Part shown: positions 33,501 to 43,604 of the stretch, one piece after another | Numbering within the stretch: position 1 is the stretch's first letter | Layout: every line of letters starts with the position of its first letter | Made by a program: the position numbers and the translations under genes | Assembly: GCA_025345505.1 (NCBI GenBank) | Contig: JANVCC010000120.1 | Location: 5,794,104-5,858,103, forward strand | Direction of reading: 5' to 3' | DNA length: 64,000 bases | DNA from: Todiramphus chloris collaris | Lineage: Eukaryota > Chordata > Aves > Coraciiformes > Alcedinidae | The notes under the pieces: generated by a model | What the model was told of the DNA's origin: nothing | The model's database searches: none | Seen by the model: only the letters and a program-made list of their open reading frames with translations

Positions 33501-36500
33501 CCCAGGGAGAGCCTGGGAGCACTGGACCACCTGGGACACCCGTAAGTAGCCCATACTGGGCTGCCCCCCGTTTCCCGCAAGCAAGGGGATCACATTCCTG
33601 TAGCATCACCCCCCTGCCCCCAGTGCAGGTGGTGGCAGCAGGGTCTTGGCCAGGCCACCCCGAGGACAGTGGGTGGGCAGGGGGCTGGCTGGGGCTGCTG
33701 GGGAAAGCTAACAGTCCTCTCCTGCCCCCAGGGCCCCCCCGGACCCCAGGGACCCCCAGGGACGGTGGCAGAGAAAGGTGCCAAGGTAAGGGAGCATCCC
33801 CCAGCCCTCCCGGCCCTTCCTGTCCCCCCACTCCTGCTGTCCTTCCTCTGCAGGGATCTCCGGGACCCAAAGGTGCTGCGGGACCCCCTGGGCCACCAGG
33901 AACCAGCATCACAGGGCCACCGGTAAGTCCTGCCCTCCAGGATGGACATTGCCAGCCTCCCCTGGCCTGTCAGTGCTGGCTAAAAACTGCTGAGCCAGGA
34001 GCTGAGCTTCCTCGCCCTCCTCTTCCTCACAGGGCCCCGAAGGGCAGCAGGGGCTCCCCGGGGTGCCTGGGTCCAGCGGGCAGCCGGTACGTACGGGGGG
34101 TGTCAGAGGGGCTATGCCTGGGAGTGCTGGCAGCGATGCCAAGCATGGGTGCCAAGCTGTGCCCAGCCCAGTCACGAATGGGGGGCATGGGTGGGGCACT
34201 GGGTGCCCCCTGCTAATGCTCCTCTCCTGCTTTTCTCCTCACAGGGGGAGAAGGGCACGCGGGGCGAGAAGGTGAGTCGGGGTCGAGCTGTACCCCCTGT
34301 GCCAATCCCCCCACTACCCCAGCACTCACCCTGCCCTCACCCCCTCCCTCTCTCTTCAGGGAGACCCTGGGGAATGTGCCTGCCCAACTGGCACCCGCCA
34401 GGACCCCAGCTACACCGGGATGCCAGTAAGCACCATGAACACCCACGGGCACCCCCTGGCTCCTCTTCACCCCCACTGATCGCTCTTCCCTTTCTCTCGG
34501 TCCCAGGGAGCCCCAGGACTCTGGACTGGGCTGTCCTGGCAGCCGCAGCCGGGCCCGCAGGTGGGTACTGCCCGCCCTGTGCTGTGCTAGCCAACCCCTC
34601 CTTCACGACCACCTCACCCCCTGCCTCTGTTTGTGTTTTGGGGTGTTGCAGGGTCCCCCTGGAGCCCCCGGGCCCCCTGGTCCTCCCGGTGCCCCCGGCC
34701 GCCAGGTGGGTGATGGGCAATGTGCCAGCAGCGGGCGGATGGGCACCGATCCTGCCCAGCTGGTAGTGCAGGGTTTAAATCTTCACACTCTCTCCTGGGC
34801 TTTAGGGGATCCCAGGACACAACGGGTTGCCAGGACTGCCCGGACCTGCCGGCGACCTGGTAGGCAGCGGCCGTGCCCGTGGCGGTGGCTGTGCCCATGG
34901 CAGCGGCTGTGTCCGCTCCAGCTCCCCCCACAGCCACCCATCCCGCTCCCCACGGCACGGTGACCGTCCCCTTCCCCCCACGTCTCTTCCAGGGCCCGCT
35001 GGCCGTCATGGCCGAGAGGAACATCGAGGTGCTGAAGGTGAGAGTGTGGGGATGGGCATCTGGGCATCTTCCCGCTATGGGTCGTGCTCCGGAGACCCTG
35101 AGCCCCTCGGGCTGCTCCTGACTCCCCGTCTCCTCCCAGACCCTCTGCGGGGACTGTGCCCAGCTGCAGGCAGCCTTTGAAGCACCCAGCGGTGTCGAGG
35201 GGCAGAAGGGGGAGGGGGGCATGCCAGGAGCCCCCGGCAGCGAGAGCTGTGCCCGTGTGAGTATTTGCCCAGCTTTGTTGGGAATCCCAGTGCCCAGAAA
35301 CTCCTGGTCTTGGTGGGTCTTGGGGTGAAGCGCAGAGATGCTCCCGAGCATCGGCTCACATGGCTACAGGTGCCTGCAGGGCTGGGCACGCTCTGGGCAC
35401 GCTCTGGGCACGCTCTGGGCATGCTGGCCCTGCCCAGCACCCAGGCACACTGCCACCCACAGCTGCCAGCTGCCTGGATGGGGTCCCCAGGGAGGGTGAC
35501 GGGCTTGTCCCATGTACAGGATGATGTGGGCTGGAGCAGCGGGTGCTGAGTGCCCGAGGGGTGCGGGCTGTGGGGCTCCGTGCCCTGCCATGCCCCACGG
35601 CTCCCCCAGCACATCCCTGCAGGGGATCCCTGGGTGACTCCAGGGTTTTCTTGCAGTGCTTTGCCCAGTTCCCGAGAGAGGAGGAGGCTCGGGTGAGTGA
35701 ACCGTGATGCCCAGCGTCCTCCCCCTGCCCCTGGGGCTGTGCTGCCACCTGGGTGGGCTCCTTGGTCCCCAGGGTGCTGCTGGGATGGTCTCTGCTGGGG
35801 CAGGACCTGGCACCATACCCGTGTTGTGGGAGCAACTGGGGCTTTGGGCAGCAGAGGCTGCTTTGGGGGGCACTTGGTGGGGCTTGGCAGGGCTGGGCCC
35901 CATCTCCTGACGTGTCCCCGTTCCTCGCAGGGTGACAGCCCTGACCCGGACTGCGCGGGTGACCCCGGGATTCCCGGTGCCCCGGGCATCCCTGGCGAGA
36001 GAGGCGAGCAGGTGGGTGCTGTCCCTGCTCCTCTGGCCCCCCCCGCTGCCATCCCAGCCCTTCCCAGTGGCTGCAGGGGCTGTGGCTGGTCCCTCGGTGC
36101 CCCTTGGAGCTGGAGCAGGGCCAGGTCCCTGCCCCATGCCATGGCCACACCAAACGCACCCGTCTCTCGCCAGGGCTCACCAGGACTGCGGGGACCCCCG
36201 GGGCCACCCGGGCCCATCGTAAGTACCCCTGCCTGGGGCTGGGGGCTACGCAGGCGTCGTGGTATGGTCCGGGGAGGGGCTTGGAGCCCCCGTTCCAAGC
36301 TGCCAAGGGACCTCGGTGCCCTGCCCTGAGGCCACGGTGACGGGCAGAGGGCCGGGGCCGTGGCGAGGTGGAGGTGCAGCGTGGCATGGCTGCTCCCGGC
36401 GAGTCTGGACATGGAGGCGAAGGCGCTGCCAGGCCAGAGATGGAGCAGGAGCCCAGTTTGGTGGGAAGCTGAGGCCGAGCCATCCCATGCCCGGGCGCTC

Positions 36501-39500
36501 TGCGGCACCCCCAGGGCTCAGCCCAGGCTCCTGGGTGCCGTTTCCAAGCTGTGACCTCCCTGTTTCTCCCCTCAGGGCCCCCCAGGCTTTCCTGGAACGC
36601 CTGGCGCACCCGGACTGCCCGTAAGGACCCAGCACGGCTCTGCTCTGTGCCTTCTGTCGCTGCCGCTTGGTTTGGCTGTGTCCCCTGTCCATGTGCCCCC
36701 CCGGGAGCAGCCGCAGAGCAGCTGCCCCCTCCCCTTCCACTGCATCTCCATCCTCCCATTTCCACCTCCTCCATCCCCACGCTGGGGGTCTCGGCAGACC
36801 CCGGGGGCTGGCAGGCTCGGGAATGATCTTCCTGAGCTCAGGGACCTGGCGCTGGCAGCTGCCCCACGGTGCCCCGTGTTGGAGCCTTCACCACCATGGG
36901 ACCCGGGGATGGCCGTGGTTCTTGGGCTGGCTGGGCTCGGCTGCTCTCGGTGTGCCAGGGAGCTGCTGCCCCAGCTTGGTGCCCATGGCTCCTCACAGCT
37001 CCTCGGGGTGGGCTGGGTGCTCTGGATGGCACCCGTGGCACTTGGGGCTGGGAGGATCCCCCCCGTGCAGCCAGGTCTGCCTGGGCTCCTCCTCTTCCCC
37101 GGTCTCTGACTCCTCTGGAGTCAGCCAACCTCCACCATCATCTCCATCATGGTCTTCATCTCCATCTTGATGTCCATCTTCATCCTCATCTTCATCTTCA
37201 TCCCCTGCTCCCACCCGTGCTCTGTCCTGGCACGAGGCAGTGGTGGGGCCGTGCCGGTGGCTCTCGGAGGGTCCTGCCCTCCCTTGCCTGCTCCTGTCCC
37301 CGTGCCCACTAATGTCACCGTAACCCCCGGGTCTCTGTTGGTCTCTGTTGGTCTCTGTTGGTCTCTGTTGGTTTCTTTGGTCTCTGTGGGTCTCTGTGGA
37401 TCTCTGTGGATCTCTGTGGGTCTCTGTGGATCTCTGTGGGTCTCTGTGGGTCGTTGCTCTGCAGTGTCAGCGTCTCCTGTCCAGCCTCCACCACCCTGGC
37501 ACCACGTCACTCCACTAACCCACCCCAGCAGCCCCAGGACTTGGAGCCCAGGGGCTCCCAGCTTTCACCCGTGTCACCCGGCACTGGCACACCCTGGGAG
37601 GATGGGGAGGCAGCGGGTGGCACCAGGTTGGAGCTGTGTGAAGTGTGTCCCAGGGTGCTGGGAGCTGGGCACCCACACAGCCCCCCCCCCCCCCCCCCCC
37701 CAGGGCTGAGCTTTCTACAGCCCCATGACACTGGGGCTGCCCGTGGGTGCTGCCCACGGGCCACAGCGTGGGAGGCACGGGCAGCAGTGACCTGTGTCTG
37801 GGTGTGAAGGTGCCCAGCCACGCTCGGGCACTGAGCCTGGTGCACATGGCTGGTGTTAGGGGTGGAGGGAGCCCAGACGGGTGCCAAGCGGGTCCTCCCT
37901 GGTGCCCAGAGGTGCTGGGCAGGCTGGTGGAGGTCACAAACTCCACGGGCTGTGCCCAGGTCCTGGTGCTCTGCCTGGCTGTGCTGCCAGGTGGGCACAG
38001 TCCCGGGCAGGGGCCGCAGGAGACCCCTCTGCATCTCCTCTCTTCTCCCTCTGAAGGGTCTCCAGGGGGAACGTGGCCCTGCTGGGCTTGCTGGAGCCAA
38101 AGGGGAGCCGGTGAGTGGTGTGGGAGGAGGGGACGGGGGGGACACTGGTGCCCTGTGGGCTTTGGGCACCTGGCTGGGGCATTGCAGGTGGCTCAGCATC
38201 ATCCTCCTCCCACACAGGGACCTCCAGGGCAGCCCGGCTACCCCGGTGCGACGGGCCCCCCTGGCCTTCCCGTGAGTACCACAGGGAGCCTGGCAGCATG
38301 TGCCAGCCCCCAGCCACCTCCTGTGTCCCCATGTCCCTCCCTGGCACTCGCTGGGGCCCGTCATGCTGCCCAGGAACCAGCGGGCACTGAGTGCCGTGTC
38401 CCTGCAGGGCTCAGCCTTGTCCCATCCCTCACTTTCCACACATTCCCAGTGCCCTGTCCATTGCCCAGCATATGCCCGGTCTGTGCCCCCTCTGTCCCCC
38501 CACCTCCCATCCATGCCCCGTGTCCCATCTGTGCCCCATGTCCCAGCTCATCTCCTGTCCTCATCTCCTTCCTTCCCCAGGGCATCAAAGGCGAGCGAGG
38601 CTACGTGGGCCCCCCTGGGGAGAAAGGGGAACTGGTGAGTCCCTTGGGGATGTGCTCTGGGGGCAGCAGGGCTGGGGGGGCTCTCCCAGGTCGCCCCCCA
38701 CACAGTGGGAACCAGGGCTGGGCTCCTTCCAGCCACATCCATCTGACCCAGTTGCTCCCCTTCCCAGGGACCCCCCGGCTTGGATGGTCTCCCCGGTCCC
38801 ACGGGGCCAGCGGTAGGTACCCGCTCCCAGCAGCTCCCCGGGGGCTGCGGGGAGGGGAGAGGGGGTGGCTGTGGGTGCAGGGAGGTGCTCCTCACCCACC
38901 TCCCCCCGTTTCTCCCCAGGGACCGAGGGGCGAGCGCGGGCTCCCGGGCGGCGCCGGCGAGAAGGGGGACCAGGTGAGCATCCCTGAGGGGATGGGGGTC
39001 CCCAGCACTCCCGTTGGGCAGGGATCCCTGCCACCCCCATCGGGCAGGGTGCGGCTGTCGGGGTCCGGCTCAGCTCTCGTCTCTCTGCAGGGTTTCCAGG
39101 GCCAGCCTGGCTTCCCCGGGCCACCGGTGAGTACATCCCACGGGGGCTCTCGGGAGCGATGCTCTGGCCCAGCAGAGCGTCCCTGGGAGGGGATGCTCAG
39201 CCCTGGCTTTGTGTCCCCACGGGATGGGGATGGGGGTTTCTACCAGGCATATCCCATGGGATAAGGCGTGGGGAGCAGCCCCAGTTTGGAGATGATGGGC
39301 TATGTGGGACTGGGCGCTCCCACCATGATGCCCCCACCTCTCTCAACACCCCTCTTCTCTTTAGGGACCCCCAGGTTTTCCCGGGAAGGTTGGTCCAGCT
39401 GGGCCACCGGGGCCTGTGGCCGAGAAGGTGAGTGCTGTGGGTGAGTGCCACTGGCATGTGGTGGCACTGCTCATCCCCCGGGCTGGTGGCATCCCTTAGG

Positions 39501-42420
39501 CTGCTGCCCAGGTTTGACCCCTGCTCTGTGGGGCGGCTGAAGGGTGCTCAGCCCCAGCTGCTCCCGTAACCTCCCGTGGCCCTTGCAGGGCAGCGAGGGC
39601 ATGCGTGGCCCCACAGGGATGCCAGGGCCCCCTGGACCTCCCGGACCCCCAGGCATCCAGGTAAGACCCCTCCCCATGCCAGCCTTGGGGACCAGAGAGG
39701 ACAGGACAGTACCATGGTCCTCCTGGTGACCTGGCTGGACTCGTTCCCCAGGGGTGTGTTCCCATGGCCTGGGGAGGCCAGAGGAGGTCCCTCGGGGACC
39801 CCCAGAGCCCCTCTGTGCAAACCTCCATGTGACACCCTCACCTTGTCCCCACAGGGCCCCGCTGGCTTGGAAGGACTGGATGGCAAGGATGGCAAGCCAG
39901 GGCTGCGGGTGAGGCTCCAGGGCATTCCCAGGACCTGGCCACCCTGAAACCCCTTCACCCAGGACACCCCCAATCCGTGTTTCTTTCTTTCCAGGGTGAC
40001 CCTGGTCCTCCTGGGCCACCAGGGATGATGGGTCCTCCGGTGAGTGACAGACTTCCTTGTGCCCCCTCCCCATTGCTCAGTGTCTGGTGTGTCCCCTGAG
40101 CCAGGACTGTCCCTCCCAGGGATGCTGAGCCCAAGGGGGTGGGTGGGCATCCCCCCAGCCCAGCACTGCAAGTCGGGGTCCCCAGTGGAGACCACCTGCC
40201 TCATGCCTGCTTGTGGGAGCCAGGACCTCCCCCCCCAGCTTTTTCTCCCTCCAGGGCTTCAAGGGGAAGACGGGACACCCGGGTCTCCCGGGACCGAAGG
40301 TGAGCGATGGTGGCACTGGGGGGCACTCAGCTCTGGGGACCTCAGTCCTGGGTCAGGGTCTCCACGATGTCCTTTCATCCTTTTAGGGTGACTGCGGCAA
40401 ACCCGGCCCTCCGGGGAGCACGGGCCGGCCAGGAGCAGAGGTGAGCGAGCGGGTGGATGGGTGGGTGCAGGACCCCTGAACTGGATGGGCCCTGTGCCCC
40501 CCTTTGTCACACTGCTTTCCTCAGGGTGACCCCGGACCCATGGGACCCCAAGGCCGACAGGGACCTCCAGGGCTCATCGTAAGTTGGACCTGCTCCCCGT
40601 GGCACGGCAGCATGGTGCCCATGGCGGGGCCTCCCTCCGGTGAAGGGAGCGGGGGCACCGTGCCACCCTCCAGCTGACACCCCTCCCTCTGCCCTCAGGG
40701 TCCCCCCGGCAGCCCAGGGCAGCCGGGTCCTGCTGGCCTCGCTGGAGTGGTGAGTACTGGCCTGGCGATGCGTGGGTGCCATGGAGAGTGGACTGGGGGG
40801 TCACTGTCCCCATCCTGCGCTGCCCCCGATGCTCCTGGCTCCTTCCTGCCTCCCTGCAGGGGCTGAAGGGCGAGCGGGGCTCTGCAGGTGAGCGAGGTCT
40901 GCCAGGGATGCCAGGACAGCCGGGACCCCCAGGCCACCCGGGACCGCCGGTGAGTGCAGCGGGGCACGAGGGGTGGCACAGGGGATGGCACCGTGACGGT
41001 GACCATCCCGCTGTGCCCCGCTTTGGTTTCACAGGGGGAGCAGGGACCAGATGGACCCGTTGGTAAAGAGGTATGAGCACAGGCTCTGTGACTTCTCCTG
41101 CTCTACGAGACCAGAGCTGGATCATGGCATCCTCCCAGCCTGGCTGTGGTGGCCCCAGGGTGCCCAGGGACATCCCTGCCACCCCTGTCCTCTGTGTCTC
41201 CCCAGGGCCCCCCAGGAAAACCTGGCACTGCTGGACCAGCTGGACAGAAGGTGAGGGCAGAGCCCAGCCCCAATGCCTCAGCACCCCCCAGCCACGCTGG
41301 GGACGGGGGGGCTGGTGCTGAGCCTGGGCTCTGCACCTCTCCCCAGGGTGAAGCTGGATCCCCCGGCGAGAGGGGCTACCCCGGGGAGAAGGGCAGAGCC
41401 GGAATGCCCGGGGGGCCAGGGAAAAGCGGCTCCATGGGCCTCGTGGGGCCACGGGGACCTGCGGGAGAGAGGGGTCCCCCTGGCTCACCGGGACCTGCGG
41501 GCACCCCTGGACTACCAGGACCCCCAGGGATGATGGTAAGGAGGTGCTGGCCGGGGTGCAGGACCCAATCCCTCCTAGGGCCCAGTGGCGATGGCCCCTC
41601 GTGTGTCCCCTTCCCCAGGGAGACTTAGTGAACTACGATGAGATCAAGAGGTTCATCCGGCAGGAGCTGAACAAGATGTTTGATGGTAACAGGGGGGGTG
41701 GGGGGGCGAGGGCCAGTTGCACCCTGGCACTGCCTGGTCCCTGCCCGCACTGAGCAGCCGCCTCTCCCCGCAGAGCGCATGGCGTACTACACCTCTCGGC
41801 TGCACTTCCCCGTGGAGATGGTGGCATCCCCGGGGAGACCCGGTCCCCCAGGGAAGGACGGGCTGCCCGGCCGGCCGGGACCCCCTGGCACGCCAGGAAT
41901 GCCAGGGCAGATTGGCAGAGAGGGACGGCAGGGAGTGCCGGGCATGCGGGGTAGGTGCTGCTCCCCAGGGCATTCCTGGTGTCCTCAAGTGCCATGCTGG
42001 TGCGGGGGGGTCTCACCCCAGCTCCATCCACCTCTTCTCCAGGTGAGCCGGGTGCCAAAGGAGAGAAAGGAGAGAAAGGCGTGGGGGTGATGGGGGACAG
42101 CGGCCCCCCGGGACCCCCAGGTGAGCCTCCTTCCGCTGCGTGGCCACTGGCCCCATGCTGGGTCTCGCTGCCAGCCCCTCACCCTGCCACCTCCTTCTTT
42201 CTCTCCATCTCTTCCAGGTCCCCAGGGGCCACCAGGCTATGGGAAGATGGGCCCCCCAGGCCCCATGGGACAGCAGGGCATCCCTGGCATCCCCGGCCCC
42301 CCAGGTGCCACAGGACAACCGGGCAAGACAGGGCACTGCAGCCCGGCAGAGTGCCTGGGAGCTGTGCCCCTGGAGCAGCCCCTCTTCCAGCCCAAGAACG
42401 TCAAGGGTCCCTTCGGCTGA
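21597..42420 (+). CDS. COL16A1: Collagen type XVI alpha-1 chain
   Basis: This is a secreted fibril-associated (FACIT-like) homotrimeric collagen of the extracellular matrix. Seventy coding exons with GT-AG borders sum to 4836 nt, about 1611 residues, close to the roughly 1600 of the human chain; with the non-coding exon this makes 71. ATG 21597 starts a signal peptide ([12 protein letters not shown]), followed by a TSPN/laminin-G-like domain, then Gly-X-Y blocks broken by non-collagenous segments with CxxC pairs, ending PFG. Landmarks include [31 protein letters not shown] and [17 protein letters not shown]. Most exons are multiples of 9 nt and phase 0. The gene follows ADGRB2 and precedes PEF1 as in human. 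A 10-N gap lies in intron 26827-27412. I am very sure of the call; some exon edges at tandem AG acceptors are open. Confidence 0.97.
21673..23689 (+). other. COL16A1 intron, no further gene seen
   Basis: About 2 kb between the first two coding exons. It holds only simple GC-rich sequence and an AT-richer patch at 22965-23110 (AGCAATAATAATATATCAGC). I see no exon, RNA gene or transposon. Confidence 0.7.
24007..25708 (+). other. COL16A1 intron, no further gene seen
   Basis: About 1.7 kb of GC-rich intron inside the TSPN-coding part. Long frames on both strands lack splice logic or recognisable protein. No repeat family recognised. Confidence 0.7.
26840..27010 (+). repeat. CATCCCTCC minisatellite interrupted by an assembly gap
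   Basis: Units of about 13-17 bp built from CATCCCTCCCTCC(A/G)G flank 10 N at 26911-26920, so copy number is unknown. It lies in the COL16A1 intron directly after the [11 protein letters not shown] exon. Confidence 0.93.
33000..33052 (+). repeat. 12-bp pyrimidine repeat forming a splice acceptor tract
   Basis: CTGCCCCCTCCT repeats about four times and runs directly into the AG acceptor at 33051-33052 of the COL16A1 exon 33053-33175. The repeat supplies the polypyrimidine tract. Confidence 0.9.
35383..35425 (+). repeat. 11-bp tandem repeat, about four copies
   Basis: GGGCACGCTCT repeats in register in the COL16A1 intron 35257-35656; the last unit has a T for C. Confidence 0.9.
36621..38056 (+). 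other. COL16A1 largest collagenous-region intron
   Basis: This 1.4-kb intron separates GAPGLP and GLQGERG exons. It holds a TTCATC-type run at 37140-37206, a 10-bp repeat at 37329-37452 and a poly-C run at 37681-37700. The exons either side are consecutive compared with the family protein, so no exon is hidden here. Confidence 0.75.
37329..37452 (+). repeat. 10-bp tandem repeat, about twelve copies
   Basis: GTCTCTGTTG and GTCTCTGTGG units repeat in tandem with occasional G to A change in ATCTCTGTGG, inside a COL16A1 intron. Confidence 0.95.
38057..42420 (+). other. COL16A1: COL16A1 exons for the C-terminal half and terminal NC domain
   Basis: Exons are 38057-38110, 38218-38271, 38581-38634, 38768-38812, 38920-38973, 39091-39126, 39365-39427, 39589-39660, 39855-39908, 39995-40039, 40255-40299, 40387-40440, 40525-40578, 40699-40749, 40860-40949, 41035-41070, 41206-41250, 41347-41535, 41619-41685, 41774-41950, 42043-42120 and 42218-42420. 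Up to 41535 they are phase 0; the last four are joined in phase 1. The 51-nt exon makes the short Gly-X-Y interruption before GLKGERG. The 67-nt exon encodes the non-collagenous [17 protein letters not shown] segment. Stop is TGA 42418-42420. Confidence 0.94.
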
Positions 42421-42579
42421 GGCGTCCCCCTGTGCCCCCCGCACCCCCCGCCTTTGCTGTTAATATTGTTTCCCTGCTGTGCCAGGGGCTGTGCCTGTCC
42501 CGGGCGGGGGGCAGGGGGTGGGTGGGGGGGTTGTACAGCTCCGTTGTGAGTGTGAGGGCAGGTGGATCCTGCCCGCCCA

Positions 42580-42585
42580 AATACA
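42580..42585 (+). terminator. COL16A1: Variant polyadenylation signal AATACA, probable COL16A1
   Basis: No AATAAA follows the COL16A1 stop within several hundred bases. The known variant AATACA lies 160 nt after the stop, followed by CGTGCTGGTG. The assignment is tentative. Confidence 0.4.
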
Positions 42586-42740
42586 CCCGTGCTGGTGCCC
42601 CTCTGCCTCCTGCCTCCTTGCTTGGCCATGGGACAGACCCAGCCCTGTCCCCGAGGGATGCTGCTCTGCCCGGGCATCAGGCCACCCTGCCTGGGGGCAC
42701 GGTGCCCCTGAGCCCCCACTTGCCCCACAGCCTGATGGGA

Positions 42741-43035
42741 GGGGATCCTGGGGAGACCCCAGCCCTGCCCCTGGGGAGATCCCAAGCCGCATCCTGGGGA
42801 GACCCCAGCCCTGCCCCTGGGGAAATCCCAAGCCGGATCCTGGGGAGATCCCAGCCCTGCCCCTGGGGAAATCCCAAGCCGGATCCTGGGGAGACCCCAG
42901 CCCTGCCCCTGGGGAGATCCCAAGCCGGATCCTGGGGAGATCCCAGCCCTGCCCCTGGGGAGATCCCAAGCCGGATCCTGGGGAGACCCCAGCCCTGCCC
43001 CTGGGGAAATCCCAAGCTGGATCCTGGGGAGATCC
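42741..43035 (+). repeat. 46-bp minisatellite, about six copies
   Basis: ATCCTGGGG starts at 42745, 42791 and 42837 and onward at 46-bp steps. Each unit joins GACCCCAGCCCTGCCCCTGG to a GATCCCAAGCCG half. Copies differ at only a few positions. Confidence 0.94.
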
Positions 43036-43382
43036 CAGTCCTGATCCCAGGGGATCCCATCCATGACCTGAGAGGAACCCAGCCCTGCCTCTGAGGAGAT
43101 CCCAGCTCTGATCCTTAGCCCTGTTCCCAGCCTGATCCCGGCCCTGCTCTTGGGCTGATCCCAGCCCCGCCTCTGGGGGGATCCCGGCCCCGCTCCCGGG
43201 GAGATCCCAGCCCTGCTGCTGCAGGGATCGCGGTCCAACTCCCAGGGCCATCCCAGCGCCGATCACGCGAGGATCCCAGCTCCGCTCCTAGGCTGATCCT
43301 GGCCCTGCTCCAGGGGGATCCCTCCCCGCTCCCGGGCAGCCCCCGGGAGGACCCCGCGGGGCTGGGTAGGTCCCCACCAATA

Positions 43383-43438
43383 CCGGTGGTCATCGCCACT
43401 TTAAGCACTCCCGGTTGTCATCGCCACTTTAAGCGCCT
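43383..43438 (+). repeat. 28-bp direct repeat, two copies, upstream of PEF1
   Basis: CCGGTGGTCATCGCCACTTT (start 43383) recurs as CCGGTTGTCATCGCCACTTT (start 43411), each followed by AAGC. It lies about 170-220 bp before the PEF1 start codon. Confidence 0.9.
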
Positions 43439-43489
43439 TCCGGACGCGCCCTCCCCGCGCGTCTCCGCCCCGCCTCCTCCCGCCCCGCC

Positions 43490-43604
43490 CACTGACCCGC
43501 CCCCCAATGGGCGGGGGTCTCCGCGCGCCGCAGCCAATGAGAACACGCGCCTGACGTGACGCTAGAGGGGCGGGGCCAGCGGGAACGGTAGCGGTAGCGG
43601 TGTC
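43490..43604 (+). promoter_or_regulatory. PEF1: PEF1 core promoter with two CCAAT boxes, GC box and CRE-like site
   Basis: CCAAT occurs at 43504-43508 and 43534-43538, GGGCGGGG at 43510-43517 and TGACGTGAC at 43552-43560, within 110 bp of the ATG. There is no TATA box. This is the usual layout of a housekeeping CpG-island promoter with NF-Y, SP1 and CREB/ATF sites. Binding is inferred from motifs. Confidence 0.65.

Larger units (their letters stand above)
27413..36620 (+). other. COL16A1: COL16A1 exons for the N-terminal half of the collagenous region
   Basis: Exons are 27413-27466, 28462-28497, 28892-28918, 29082-29135, 29312-29353, 29439-29483, 29738-29773, 29886-29948, 30088-30132, 30217-30312, 30452-30490, 30747-30791, 31056-31091, 31284-31400, 31494-31529, 31647-31682, 31772-31858, 31968-32012, 32120-32155, 32261-32314, 32469-32585, 32660-32695, 32811-32918, 33053-33175, 33247-33300, 33375-33416, 33506-33541, 33732-33785, 33854-33922, 34033-34086, 34245-34271, 34360-34425, 34507-34560, 34652-34705, 34806-34859, 34993-35037, 35140-35256, 35657-35692, 35931-36011, 36174-36218 and 36576-36620. 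All are phase 0 and mostly begin with a Gly codon. The longer exons hold NC interruptions with cysteine pairs (EPCEVC, DSCLSC, EPCGQC, CGDC). Confidence 0.93.
42600..43440. other. COL16A1-PEF1 spacer made largely of tandem repeat
   Basis: The spacer contains a 46-bp minisatellite, degenerate GATCCCAGC words to about 43330, and a 28-bp duplication at 43383-43438. No coding exon is seen; frames through it reflect the repeats. Confidence 0.8.

Noticed and set aside
42237-43266. Frames on both strands with a 15-residue repeat near PEF1
   Set aside because: 46 bp is not a multiple of three and the frames only reflect the minisatellite read in turn; no promoter or homolog.
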